From assembly GCA_013043005.1 (NCBI GenBank), contig JABDOZ010000141.1:1-36494 (forward strand): a DNA stretch of 36,494 nucleotides. Reading direction: 5' to 3'. Made by a program: the position numbers and the translations under genes. Of this stretch, positions 1-7,433 are shown in pieces. Source of the DNA: Flavobacteriaceae bacterium (GTDB taxonomy: Bacteria; Bacteroidota; Bacteroidia; Flavobacteriales; Flavobacteriaceae). Position 1 is the stretch's first letter, and the number at the start of each line of letters is the position of its first letter. Below the pieces are notes generated by a model. It saw nothing but the letters and a program-made list of their open reading frames with translations. It did no database searches and was not told the DNA's origin.

Positions 1-554
1 AATTTTTCACCATCATATGGATGAATTTCTACAGCTAAATTAAATTTACTGGCAAGTTCAAAAATAGGTTCATTCTCTTCATCAAAAATACATCGCCAGG
101 TACCAATGGTATCCATATAGTGTGTAGGTAAGCACAATAATTGCATACCTAATTCTTCTACACAACGCTCAATTTCCCAGCAGGCACCTCTTACAAATCC
201 AGGATGTACTACAAATCCACAGGTGAATTTACTTGGATTATCATGCTGGATTCTAGCATTAAAATCGTTTTGAAAACGTAAGGCCTGTTTCATTTCTTCA
301 ACTCTTAGGCCATTTCCATAGAGTTGAGAAAGATTTAGAACAACTGCATGGTCAATATCATATCTATCCATCCATTCCAGCTTTTCATTCAAGAAAAAAC
401 TTGAATCTGTCACAGGTCGACTCCAATCCTTTTGAAGCATGAACTTACGGTCTTCGTCAACCCAAAAAATACCTTTATCCTTCATATATTTGGGTATCTC
501 CTCCGGATATGGGAGTAAATGGGAGTGACCATTTATTCGAATTTTTCGTTTCAT
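1..554 (-). CDS. ACMSD-type amidohydrolase (2-amino-3-carboxymuconate-6-semialdehyde decarboxylase), 3' part missing
   Basis: The first 184 residues are present and the rest lies beyond the left edge. The N-terminus has the HxH metal-binding motif of the amidohydrolase_2 family (NGHSHLLP, residues 9-16), and the visible part ends at another likely metal-ligand His in VEIHP. ACMSD decarboxylates the ring-opened product of 3-hydroxyanthranilate dioxygenase to 2-aminomuconate 6-semialdehyde, in the cytoplasm. The function is inferred from the fold plus position: its ATG overlaps the stop codon of the dioxygenase gene by one base (TAATG), which suggests translational coupling. The family assignment is firm; the exact substrate rests on operon context. 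Confidence 0.87.
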   Translation of the reverse strand, partial: MKRKIRINGHSHLLPYPEEIPKYMKDKGIFWVDEDRKFMLQKDWSRPVTDSSFFLNEKLEWMDRYDIDHAVVLNLSQLYGNGLRVEEMKQALRFQNDFNARIQHDNPSKFTCGFVVHPGFVRGACWEIERCVEELGMQLLCLPTHYMDTIGTWRCIFDEENEPIFELASKFNLAVEIHPYDGEK

Positions 555-1093
555 TAGTCTTCTTCAGTTGGTTTTGCTGGAGGTAACATCTCCATATTAC
601 AATTTTGGCAAGTTCGCTTATCTAAATTACCATAAAATTTATCGAAAATCTTTGGCATATCTGTTTCAATATTGTCCAGTTTAAATTTTTTACGATATAA
701 AGGTTCATTACAACTCTCACAATACCATTCCAAGGCATCTTTCATTTTCTTTTTACGTGGGTACTCAATAACCAATCCAACAGTATTAGCTCCACGTTGA
801 GGTGAATGTGGAACTTTTGGAGGTAAAACAAAGATTTCTCCCTCTTTAATGGGAATGTCTACAGGTTTGCCTTTTTTTATAATTTTTAAGACCATATCAC
901 CTTCAATTTGATAAAAGAACTCTGGTGTTTCGTTGTAATGATAATCCTTTCTGCTATTTGGGCCACCAACAACCATAACAATATAATCAGCATCTTTCCA
1001 AACAACCTTATTTCCTACAGGTGGTTTAAGCAATTCTCTGTTTTCTTCTATCCAAGCCTTAAAATTTATTGGACTTACAATCTTTTTACCCAT
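554..1093 (-). CDS. nbaC: 3-hydroxyanthranilate 3,4-dioxygenase
   Basis: A 179-residue cupin enzyme that opens the ring of 3-hydroxyanthranilate to 2-amino-3-carboxymuconate semialdehyde. The predicted Fe(II) ligands are His52 and Glu58 (HYNETPE) and His96 (VPHSPQR). The C-terminal tail carries two CxxC pairs (C125/C128 and C162/C165), the rubredoxin-like second iron site known in bacterial members and absent from animal ones. The length is normal for the bacterial enzyme. It lies between the short-chain dehydrogenase gene (27 bp gap) and the ACMSD gene (one-base overlap) in the kynurenine operon. Confidence 0.96.
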   Translation of the reverse strand: MGKKIVSPINFKAWIEENRELLKPPVGNKVVWKDADYIVMVVGGPNSRKDYHYNETPEFFYQIEGDMVLKIIKKGKPVDIPIKEGEIFVLPPKVPHSPQRGANTVGLVIEYPRKKKMKDALEWYCESCNEPLYRKKFKLDNIETDMPKIFDKFYGNLDKRTCQNCNMEMLPPAKPTEED

Positions 1094-1120
1094 GATTTTG
1101 TTATTTGTTTTCTTTTAAAT

Positions 1121-1903
1121 TTACAAAGATTTTGTTCGTCCACCATCAACAGGAACATTAATTCCATTAATATAGCTCGCACATTCACTTGCTAAAAACA
1201 CAATTGCATTTGCTGTTTCTTTTGGTTTTGCAAAGCGTTTAGCAGGTGTGTAGTTCTTCATGATTTCAGTCATTTGTTCAATTGAAGTGCCTTCTTTATT
1301 TGCCTTTATTTTAATGATTTCCGTTAAGCGTTCTGTATCTGTAAAACCAGGAAGTACATTGTTAACGGTTATACCAAGAGCACCAATTTCAACTGATAAT
1401 GTTTTACTCCAGTTTCCTACTGCACCTCTTATGGTATTGCTCACACCAAGACCTGGAATTGGTTCTTTTACGGAGGTTGATATTACATTGATGATTCTTC
1501 CAAATCCTTCTTGTTTCATAAACGGAATCGTGACCTGAGCCAGTACATGATTACACTTTAAATGTTGCGTAAAAGCATTTTCAAATTGTTTCAGACTTGC
1601 TTCTAAAACTGAACCACTTCGTGGTCCACCAGTATTATTGATAAGAATATGAAATCCATGATTTTCTTCAATGTATGACGAAACTTTATCTTGTAAATCC
1701 TTCGGATTTGAAAAGTCTGCGATTATATAGTCATGATTTCTATGTGTTGGTAATTCTGCAAGCACTTGTTTTAGTCGCTCTTCGTTACGTGCACAAAGGG
1801 TTACGTTAACACCTTCTGCAGCCAATAGCAATGCAGTAGCTTTACCTATTCCTTGTGTGCTTCCACAAACCAATGCGTTTTTATTATTTAGTTTTAAATC
1901 CAT
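1121..1903 (-). CDS. Short-chain dehydrogenase/reductase-like protein with altered catalytic site
   Basis: A 260-residue Rossmann-fold SDR resembling 3-oxoacyl-ACP reductase. It keeps the cofactor loop (GSTQGIG, residues 14-20), the NNTGGP segment near residue 89 and the C-terminal PVDGG motif. The catalytic YxxxK, expected near residues 155-159, reads SNTIR, so Ser replaces Tyr and Arg replaces Lys. Divergent BKR-like SDR groups with an imperfect tetrad are known, so this may be a subgroup trait rather than damage. It sits between the aldehyde dehydrogenase and dioxygenase genes with short gaps, so a role in kynurenine breakdown is likely, but the reaction is unknown and it may not be a classical dehydrogenase. 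Confidence 0.85.
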   Translation of the reverse strand: MDLKLNNKNALVCGSTQGIGKATALLLAAEGVNVTLCARNEERLKQVLAELPTHRNHDYIIADFSNPKDLQDKVSSYIEENHGFHILINNTGGPRSGSVLEASLKQFENAFTQHLKCNHVLAQVTIPFMKQEGFGRIINVISTSVKEPIPGLGVSNTIRGAVGNWSKTLSVEIGALGITVNNVLPGFTDTERLTEIIKIKANKEGTSIEQMTEIMKNYTPAKRFAKPKETANAIVFLASECASYINGINVPVDGGRTKSL

Positions 1904-1911
1904 TTATCTTT

Positions 1912-3354
1912 TTAATATTTTATACATACATTCTTTGCTTCCGTAAAAAAACGCAAGGCTTCAAAACCGCCTTCACGACCAACTCCAGAAGCTTTTACAC
2001 CTCCAAAAGGTGTGCGTAAATCACGCATCATCCAGGTATTTACCCAAATGATTCCAGCTTGTAATTGATTGCTCATTCTCATGGTACGTTTTAAATTGTT
2101 TGTCCATAATGTAGCTGATAAGCCATACTTTACTTTGTTTGCCATTTGTAGTACATTATCTTCAGTTTCAAAAGCCATAATCGTGACTACTGGACCAAAA
2201 ATCTCCTCTTGATTCACTCTGCATTCATCTGTTGAAACTTCAATAACCGTTGGTTCTAAATAATAGCCGTTTTCGTATCCTTGAACTGTTACTTTATTTC
2301 CACCACACAACACAGCTGCCTTTTCTTCTTTGGCAATATCAATATAGCTCATTACTTTCTCTAAATGTGGTTTTGAAACTAAAGCTCCAATATTGGTGTC
2401 TGATTCAGATGGATGCCCAACTTTTAACTCCTTTACTTTTTTAACAAAATCCGTTTTGAACATCTCATAAATTGAAGCTTCCACAAAAATTCGGCTACCA
2501 CACAAGCAAATCTGTCCTTGATTAGCAAATGATGAACGAATTGTTGTGTCCAACATATCTTTATAATCGCAGTCAGCAAATATGATGTTTGGATTTTTCC
2601 CGCCTAATTCTAAGGATAATTTCTTGAACATTGGAGCAGTTACTTTTGCAATATGTATTCCTGTTGCTGTGCCTCCTGTAAATGATATTGCTTTAATGTC
2701 TGGATGCACTACAATGGCTTGCCCACTTGTAGTTCCTAATCCATGTACAATATTTAGAACACCTTTTGGTAATCCAGCTTCATTGCAAATCTCTCCTAAT
2801 AAATATGCCGTCATTGGTGTGACTTCACTTGGTTTAGCAACCACACAGTTTCCTGCTGCAATGGCTGGAGCAATTTTCCAAGTAAATAGATAGAGAGGAA
2901 GGTTCCAAGGTGAAATACAACCTACAACTCCAATTGGTTGACGCAAGGTGTAATTTACAGCTTGTTGTCCAACGCTTTCATGGCTTTCACTTGCAAATTG
3001 TGTAATGGCATTTCCAAAGAATCGAAAGTTGCTTGCTGCTCTTGGAATATCAACTGATATTGCCAATGAAATTGGTTTACCATTATCTTTACTTTCGGCT
3101 TCTGCGAAGCCTTGTAAATTGTCTTCCAATAATTCTGAAATCTTGATTAGAATTCTACTGCGTTCTTCTAAAGTGGTCTGTGACCAAACAGGAAATGCTG
3201 ATTTGGCTGCTATATATGCATTCTCCACATCTTCTTTTGATGAGTTAGGAATTTGTCCATATACTTCACCATTTGCAGGACAATAATTGTCTATCCAATT
3301 ATCTTGAATTGGATTAATAAATGATCCGTTAATGTAGTTTTGAATACGGTGCAT
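1912..3354 (-). CDS. 2-aminomuconate/2-hydroxymuconate 6-semialdehyde dehydrogenase
   Basis: A 480-residue NAD-dependent aldehyde dehydrogenase of normal length. The catalytic Cys283 lies in NQGQICLCGSR and the general base Glu249 in LELGGKNP; the substrate-entry motif SPWNLP is near residue 148. In this operon it most likely oxidises 2-aminomuconate 6-semialdehyde to 2-aminomuconate, the step between ACMSD and the deaminase. Its start codon shares a base with the stop of the upstream RidA-type gene. The family is certain; substrate choice comes from context and resemblance to the AmnC/NbaE/DmpC group. Confidence 0.93.
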   Translation of the reverse strand: MHRIQNYINGSFINPIQDNWIDNYCPANGEVYGQIPNSSKEDVENAYIAAKSAFPVWSQTTLEERSRILIKISELLEDNLQGFAEAESKDNGKPISLAISVDIPRAASNFRFFGNAITQFASESHESVGQQAVNYTLRQPIGVVGCISPWNLPLYLFTWKIAPAIAAGNCVVAKPSEVTPMTAYLLGEICNEAGLPKGVLNIVHGLGTTSGQAIVVHPDIKAISFTGGTATGIHIAKVTAPMFKKLSLELGGKNPNIIFADCDYKDMLDTTIRSSFANQGQICLCGSRIFVEASIYEMFKTDFVKKVKELKVGHPSESDTNIGALVSKPHLEKVMSYIDIAKEEKAAVLCGGNKVTVQGYENGYYLEPTVIEVSTDECRVNQEEIFGPVVTIMAFETEDNVLQMANKVKYGLSATLWTNNLKRTMRMSNQLQAGIIWVNTWMMRDLRTPFGGVKASGVGREGGFEALRFFTEAKNVCIKY

Positions 3355-3755
3355 TACTGTTTTTTAAATGCCATCACTTTAATCTCAACAACCAAATCTG
3401 GATGCGGTAATTGGTGAACAGCAACCGTCGTTCTAGTTGGCCCAGTTTTTTCATCAAAGAATTCTGCATATGCTTTATTGTAGCCTGCGAAATCGTTCAT
3501 GTTAACTAAAAAGGATGTAACATCTACTACATCTTTTAAAGTAGCACTTTCTTTAGCCAAATTCTTTTCGATGTTTTTTAAAACCTCTCTAGTCTGAACT
3601 TCAATATTTAAACGCTTGGTTCCCATTTCATCTATAATATCAACACCTGCAATGGTGTTATCTGCTCTTCTGGAACTGGTTCCCGATACAAAAATAAAAT
3701 CACCAACTCGTTTGGTGTGTGGGTAAGCGCCTCTTGGCGTTACTTTTTTTTCCAT
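3354..3755 (-). CDS. RidA-family protein, probable 2-aminomuconate deaminase
   Basis: A 133-residue single-domain RidA/YjgF-type protein (FVSGTSSRR near residue 22, [22 protein letters not shown] at the C-terminus shown here only by its ends, RTTVAV and VEIKV). The domain keeps the conserved Arg before TTV and a Glu three residues from the end of the barrel. In kynurenine and 2-nitrobenzoate operons this family supplies 2-aminomuconate deaminase, releasing ammonia to give 4-oxalocrotonate. It overlaps the next gene by one base. Generic imine deaminase activity is the alternative; the operon position favours the aminomuconate role. Confidence 0.87.
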   Translation of the reverse strand: MEKKVTPRGAYPHTKRVGDFIFVSGTSSRRADNTIAGVDIIDEMGTKRLNIEVQTREVLKNIEKNLAKESATLKDVVDVTSFLVNMNDFAGYNKAYAEFFDEKTGPTRTTVAVHQLPHPDLVVEIKVMAFKKQ

Positions 3756-3766
3756 AATATTTTTTA

Positions 3767-3840
3767 TTTCCGCGAAGGCGGAAAACTTATTAAATTTACT
3801 TTAATTTATAATGGATTCCCCATCAAGTGCGGAATGACAA
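3767..3840. repeat. Bipartite palindromic intergenic repeat inside the kynurenine operon
   Basis: Two GC-richer hairpins lie in the 89-bp gap between kmo and the RidA-type gene. The first, 3767-3784, is TTTCCGC/GCGGAAA with a GAAG loop. The second, 3815-3835, is ATTCCCC/GCGGAAT with one mismatch and a seven-base loop. Read on the minus strand the block begins GTCATTCCGCACTTGATG and ends at TTCCGCCTTCGCGGAA. This matches my recollection of dispersed intergenic repeats in flavobacterial genomes. It could act as an mRNA processing or stability element inside the transcript; no such role can be shown from sequence. Confidence 0.65.
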
Positions 3841-3844
3841 AACA

Positions 3845-5269
3845 TCAATGATGCATTGTTTTTGCAAGGTTATCCTCTTCAAGAATCTCGTTGGTTTCCA
3901 GCTTGACTCTTCTTAATATCTCTTTTAAATCACCATTTATATCAATTTCTTTATCTGCAATCATGTTAAGAATAGCTTTGTCTTGTGCTCGACCTCGGGT
4001 CATAGCTTCATGATATCCAATATCCTCATTAAAGGTCACTAAGGAATATTTTGATGAATAATCATCGGGAAAATTTTCTTCTAATGCCATCTCTAATTTA
4101 CGTTTTTCTTTAAATATAGGATTTGCAACATGATCTCGCATTTCATAGAAGTTATCAATTGCTAGATCTGCTATTGCATCCGTATCTTTTTTACGAGATT
4201 TTTCATAAGCTTTAAAAGTGGCTTCCCAACCTGCCTTACCGGCAGGCAGGTCGCCGTTGTGTTTATCCAGGAATTTATCAAATTCAACAACATCTTCAAA
4301 CGAAGCATTCATTCCCTGACCATAAAAAGGCACAATAGCATGTGCCGCGTCTCCTAAAAGAATGGTATTTCCTTTATAGTGCCATGGAGAGCATTTCACA
4401 GTTCCCAAAGGAGCCGTTGGATTTTCAAAGAAGTCATCTATTAAATTAGGCATCAATTCTAATGCATCAGGGAATTCTTTTTGGAAAAATTCTGTAACGA
4501 TTTTTGGATTAGTTAAGTTGTTGAAATTATAAGCTCCTTCATTATAACTTAAGAATAATGTTACTGTAAAACTGCCATCTAAATTTGGTAAAGCAATAAG
4601 CATGAAGTTGCCACGTGGCCAAATGTGTAATGCGTTTTTGTCGGTTTTGAATTGACCATCCGCGGTTGGCAGTATGCTCAATTCCTTATAACCATGAGTT
4701 AGATAATTCTGCGAAAAACTGAAGAGGAATTTCCTCTCGAGAAAATAGCTTTTACGCAGGGCTGAACCTGCTCCATCAGTTCCGAAAATAACATCAGCTT
4801 TAACTTGATTTTTTTCTTTTGAAATGTAATCCTGAAAGTAAGCGATGTTGTTTTCGAAATCAATTTTTCTGCATTTTTTGTTAAACTGGATAGTGACATT
4901 TTCTAAGGCTTCAGCTTCATCCATTAATAATGCGGTAAGTTCACCACGAGAAATAGAATTAATATACTCATGACTTCTTCCACTATAATTTGATAGAAAG
5001 GTGTTGCCTTCATTATCATGAATCATGCGACCATTCATGGGAATACACAATGGTTCCACTTTATCCTGAATGCCTACCATTCGCATAGCTTTGATGCCTC
5101 TATCTGAAAATGCAAGATTTATTGAACGACCTGCACTTATGTCTACTTTTCTCAAATCAGGTCTCATTTCTATAACTTGAACATTATAACCGCGTTGACC
5201 TAATCGTAAAGCGAGGAGTGAACCACAGAGTCCTGCTCCGATAACTAGTATGTTGTCTTTTTTAGTCAT
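3845..5269 (-). CDS. kmo: Kynurenine 3-monooxygenase
   Basis: A 474-residue FAD-dependent aromatic hydroxylase converting L-kynurenine to 3-hydroxykynurenine with NADPH and oxygen. The N-terminal dinucleotide site is GAGLCG (residues 11-16), and the second FAD motif GDAAHAIVPFYGQGMN starts near residue 306. The gene starts with ATG inside the 3' end of kynU (8-bp overlap), indicating coupling. Residues 341-347 (LPAGKAG) are encoded by a palindromic element that looks inserted in a surface stretch between HNGD and WEATF; the reading frame is kept. The C-terminal region lacks an obvious membrane anchor, unlike the mitochondrial enzyme. Identification is firm. Confidence 0.96.
   Translation of the reverse strand: MTKKDNILVIGAGLCGSLLALRLGQRGYNVQVIEMRPDLRKVDISAGRSINLAFSDRGIKAMRMVGIQDKVEPLCIPMNGRMIHDNEGNTFLSNYSGRSHEYINSISRGELTALLMDEAEALENVTIQFNKKCRKIDFENNIAYFQDYISKEKNQVKADVIFGTDGAGSALRKSYFLERKFLFSFSQNYLTHGYKELSILPTADGQFKTDKNALHIWPRGNFMLIALPNLDGSFTVTLFLSYNEGAYNFNNLTNPKIVTEFFQKEFPDALELMPNLIDDFFENPTAPLGTVKCSPWHYKGNTILLGDAAHAIVPFYGQGMNASFEDVVEFDKFLDKHNGDLPAGKAGWEATFKAYEKSRKKDTDAIADLAIDNFYEMRDHVANPIFKEKRKLEMALEENFPDDYSSKYSLVTFNEDIGYHEAMTRGRAQDKAILNMIADKEIDINGDLKEILRRVKLETNEILEEDNLAKTMHH
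4230..4250. repeat. Intragenic palindromic mini-element within kmo (encodes LPAGKAG)
   Basis: A 21-bp GC-rich imperfect palindrome with CCTGCC and GGCAGG outer arms, embedded in an AT-rich gene. On the coding strand the seven codons 341-347 of kmo read LPAGKAG, and removing exactly 21 bases would leave a continuous frame joining NGD to WEA. Similar GC-rich palindromes that add short peptides such as LPAGK or LPAGRQ to unrelated Bacteroidota proteins are something I recall, comparable in behaviour to the Rickettsia palindromic elements. The insertion interpretation is inference from composition, symmetry and frame. Confidence 0.68.
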
Positions 5270-6533
5270 CTAATACCTCTTTTAATTTTTCCACCATTTT
5301 AAATACATCTTGAAAGCTATTGTAAAATGGTACAGGGGCACATCTTATTACACCTGGTTCTCTCCAGTCTGTAATTATATTTTCTCTGGTTAATTTATCA
5401 TGCAAACTCTTATCAGCATTTTTGACTTTTATGGATAGTTGGCACCCTCTTTCTTCCGGATTAGAAGGCGTGATAATCCGTATTTTTTCATTTTTTAAGT
5501 CAGTTATTAAAAAATGAAAATAACTCGTAAGTTTTACAGACTTTTTTCTTAATGCGTCGATACCTACTTCGTTGAACATATCTAACGAAGCTTTTATGGC
5601 AGCCATGGAAAGAATAGGAGGATTGCTTAATTGCCAGCCTTCAGCTCCCGGAATGATATCCAGCGGCTGACGCATATTGAACCGAGTTGATTTGTTATGA
5701 CTCCACCAGCCGGCAAATCGTTTTAACTCCTTATTATTTGCATGTTTTTCGTGAACAAATAATCCCGCTAAACTACCAGGACCTGAGTTAAGATATTTAT
5801 ATGTACACCATGCTGCAAAATCAACACCGGAATTATGGAGTTCAGGCTGAATATTGCCAGCTCCATGCGCTAAATCGATACCAACCATACAGTTTTTAGA
5901 ATGACCTATTTCTGCAATACGTTTTAAATCTAAATATTGCCCTGTATAATAGTTAACGCCTCCAATGAGTAGTAATGCTATTTCATCACCTTGTTCTTCA
6001 AGAATGGTTTCTAAATCTTCAATATTAAGCAAATCTTCACCGCTTCTTGGCCTCCATTCTATAATTCCTTCTTTAGCATCAAATCCATGAAAGTCTAATT
6101 GGGTTTGTACCGCATACCGATCAGAAGGAAAAGCATCACTTTCGATAAGAATTTTGAATTTGGTTTTTGTGGGTCTGTAAAAGGAGACCATTAGTAAATG
6201 CAAATTTGTGGTCAATGTATCCATAATAACCACTTCAATTGGTTTTGCACCAACAATATTTGCCATGGATTTTGTTAAATATTCATGGTAGTTCAACCAT
6301 GGGTTTTTAGCGTAAAAATGACCTTCTACTCCAAGATTTGCCCAGTCTTTTAACTCCTGATTGACGTAATCTTTCGTTGTTTTTGGTTGAAGCCCTAAAG
6401 AATTTCCGGTAAAATACAACCAGTCGTTTCCGTTTTTATCTTTTGGAATATGAAATTTTTTTCTGAAAGAAGCTAATTTATCTTGTCGATCTTGTTCCTT
6501 AGCATAATCAAGACCAGTTGTAAATTCAGACAA
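5262..6533 (-). CDS. kynU: Kynureninase
   Basis: A 423-residue PLP enzyme of fold type I that cleaves 3-hydroxykynurenine (or kynurenine) to 3-hydroxyanthranilate (or anthranilate) and alanine. The PLP lysine is Lys246 in WCTYKYLNSGPG, with the cofactor-binding Asp in GIDLAHGAGN (near 218-227). The N-terminal segment FTGNSLGLQP is characteristic of the family. No ATG fits: the reading frame begins at a TTG at 6533, and an in-frame TGA lies a short way upstream, so TTG is the likely start. First gene of the catabolic operon, with a candidate promoter just upstream. Confidence 0.96.
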   Translation of the reverse strand: MSEFTTGLDYAKEQDRQDKLASFRKKFHIPKDKNGNDWLYFTGNSLGLQPKTTKDYVNQELKDWANLGVEGHFYAKNPWLNYHEYLTKSMANIVGAKPIEVVIMDTLTTNLHLLMVSFYRPTKTKFKILIESDAFPSDRYAVQTQLDFHGFDAKEGIIEWRPRSGEDLLNIEDLETILEEQGDEIALLLIGGVNYYTGQYLDLKRIAEIGHSKNCMVGIDLAHGAGNIQPELHNSGVDFAAWCTYKYLNSGPGSLAGLFVHEKHANNKELKRFAGWWSHNKSTRFNMRQPLDIIPGAEGWQLSNPPILSMAAIKASLDMFNEVGIDALRKKSVKLTSYFHFLITDLKNEKIRIITPSNPEERGCQLSIKVKNADKSLHDKLTRENIITDWREPGVIRCAPVPFYNSFQDVFKMVEKLKEVLDD

Positions 6534-6555
6534 TACTTTTTGTTTTGGTTTCTCT

Positions 6556-6590
6556 CAAAAATAGCAATTTTTATTGCTGTTTACAACAAA
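6556..6590 (-). promoter_or_regulatory. Candidate promoter of the kynurenine operon
   Basis: On the minus strand a -7 box TATTTTTG (6563-6556) matches the Bacteroidota consensus TAnnTTTG. Upstream on that strand lies TTTGTTG (6590-6584), with 20 bases between its end and the -7 box, a spacing that fits the -33 TTTG element. The distance to the kynU TTG start is about 22 bases, giving a short leader. Motif match only. Confidence 0.5.
6563..6578. promoter_or_regulatory. Dyad symmetry in the kynU/methyltransferase divergent promoter region
   Basis: The perfect dyad AGCAAT-TTTT-ATTGCT lies between the two facing start codons and overlaps the spacer of the kynU promoter. It is placed where a repressor or activator could control both directions. 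Regulators of kynurenine operons elsewhere include Lrp/AsnC-type KynR, but no regulator gene is adjacent here, so the binding protein is unknown. Confidence 0.35.
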
Positions 6591-6593
6591 TAA

Positions 6594-6601
6594 TAAATTT
6601 G
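6594..6601 (+). promoter_or_regulatory. Candidate -7 box of the divergent methyltransferase gene
   Basis: TAAATTTG matches the Bacteroidota -7 consensus TAnnTTTG and lies 31 bases before the ATG at 6633. A TTG at 6574-6576 is the nearest -33-like match but its spacing (17) is shorter than usual. Single-box evidence only. Confidence 0.4.
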
Positions 6602-6632
6602 TAAATTTAAATTCTTAACCGCAATCAAACCG

Positions 6633-7433
6633 ATGGATAATCAGAAGTATTTTAATGTAAATAAAAGCACATGGAATGAAAAAGTTGAGGTTCATTCTAA
6701 AAGTAAAATGTATGATCTGGATTCTTTTAGAAATGGAAAATCATCTTTAAAGCATTATGAGCAAAATGCCTTGGGTGATGTAAAAGGAAAAAGTTTGCTA
6801 CACTTACAATGTCATTTTGGACAGGATACATTAAGTTGGAGCAGGTTAGGAGCAAAGTGTGTGGGTGTTGATATTAGTAATGAAGGAATTAAGCTGGCAC
6901 AACAATTAAATGAAGAGTTGCATCTGGATGCTGAATTTGTGTGTTGTAATGTATTGGATACATCAAAGTATGTTAAGGAGAAATTTAATATAGTTTTTTC
7001 AAGTTACGGGGTTATCGGTTGGTTGCCAGATTTGAAACCATGGGCCAAAATGATTTTTGACAGGCTAAAAAAAGGAGGTGTGTTTTATCTGGTAGAATTT
7101 CATCCGATTGTCTGGATGTACGATTACATGGATGGAAAAGCAGTCATGAAATATGGTTACATGCAGGATGAGGTGATTTATGAAGAATATGAAGGGACAT
7201 ATGCCAACCAATCATCTAAAATGATCAGTAGGGAATATGGATGGAACCATGGGTTAGGGGAGGTGGTTAGTGCTTTAACAGAAGCAGGTCTGCACGTTAA
7301 TTATTTAAAAGAACATGACGAAAGTCCATATAATGTCTTGCCTGACTTGGTTGAAACTAAATCCGGAAATTTTGTCACACAAGACAAATTATACCCCTTA
7401 ATTTTTGAATTGAAAGTAACTAAACTTCAATGA
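6633..7433 (+). CDS. Class I SAM-dependent methyltransferase
   Basis: A 266-residue cytosolic methyltransferase. Motif I is LLHLQCHFGQDT near residues 54-65, followed by the acidic end of strand 2 in CVGVDIS, and a post-motif FSSYGVIGWLPDL. The substrate cannot be told from sequence. It is divergent from kynU with a 99-bp shared regulatory gap, so co-regulation with kynurenine breakdown is possible. Its 3' end overlaps the convergent msrA gene by seven bases. Confidence 0.85.
   Translation: MDNQKYFNVNKSTWNEKVEVHSKSKMYDLDSFRNGKSSLKHYEQNALGDVKGKSLLHLQCHFGQDTLSWSRLGAKCVGVDISNEGIKLAQQLNEELHLDAEFVCCNVLDTSKYVKEKFNIVFSSYGVIGWLPDLKPWAKMIFDRLKKGGVFYLVEFHPIVWMYDYMDGKAVMKYGYMQDEVIYEEYEGTYANQSSKMISREYGWNHGLGEVVSALTEAGLHVNYLKEHDESPYNVLPDLVETKSGNFVTQDKLYPLIFELKVTKLQ

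Noticed and set aside
908-1195. 95-codon plus-strand frame opposite the dioxygenase gene
   Set aside because: It is antisense to a well-supported gene and has no domain; other long frames opposite genes (for example 14074-14508, 15018-15413, 32043-32393 and 32970-33302) were dropped for the same reason.
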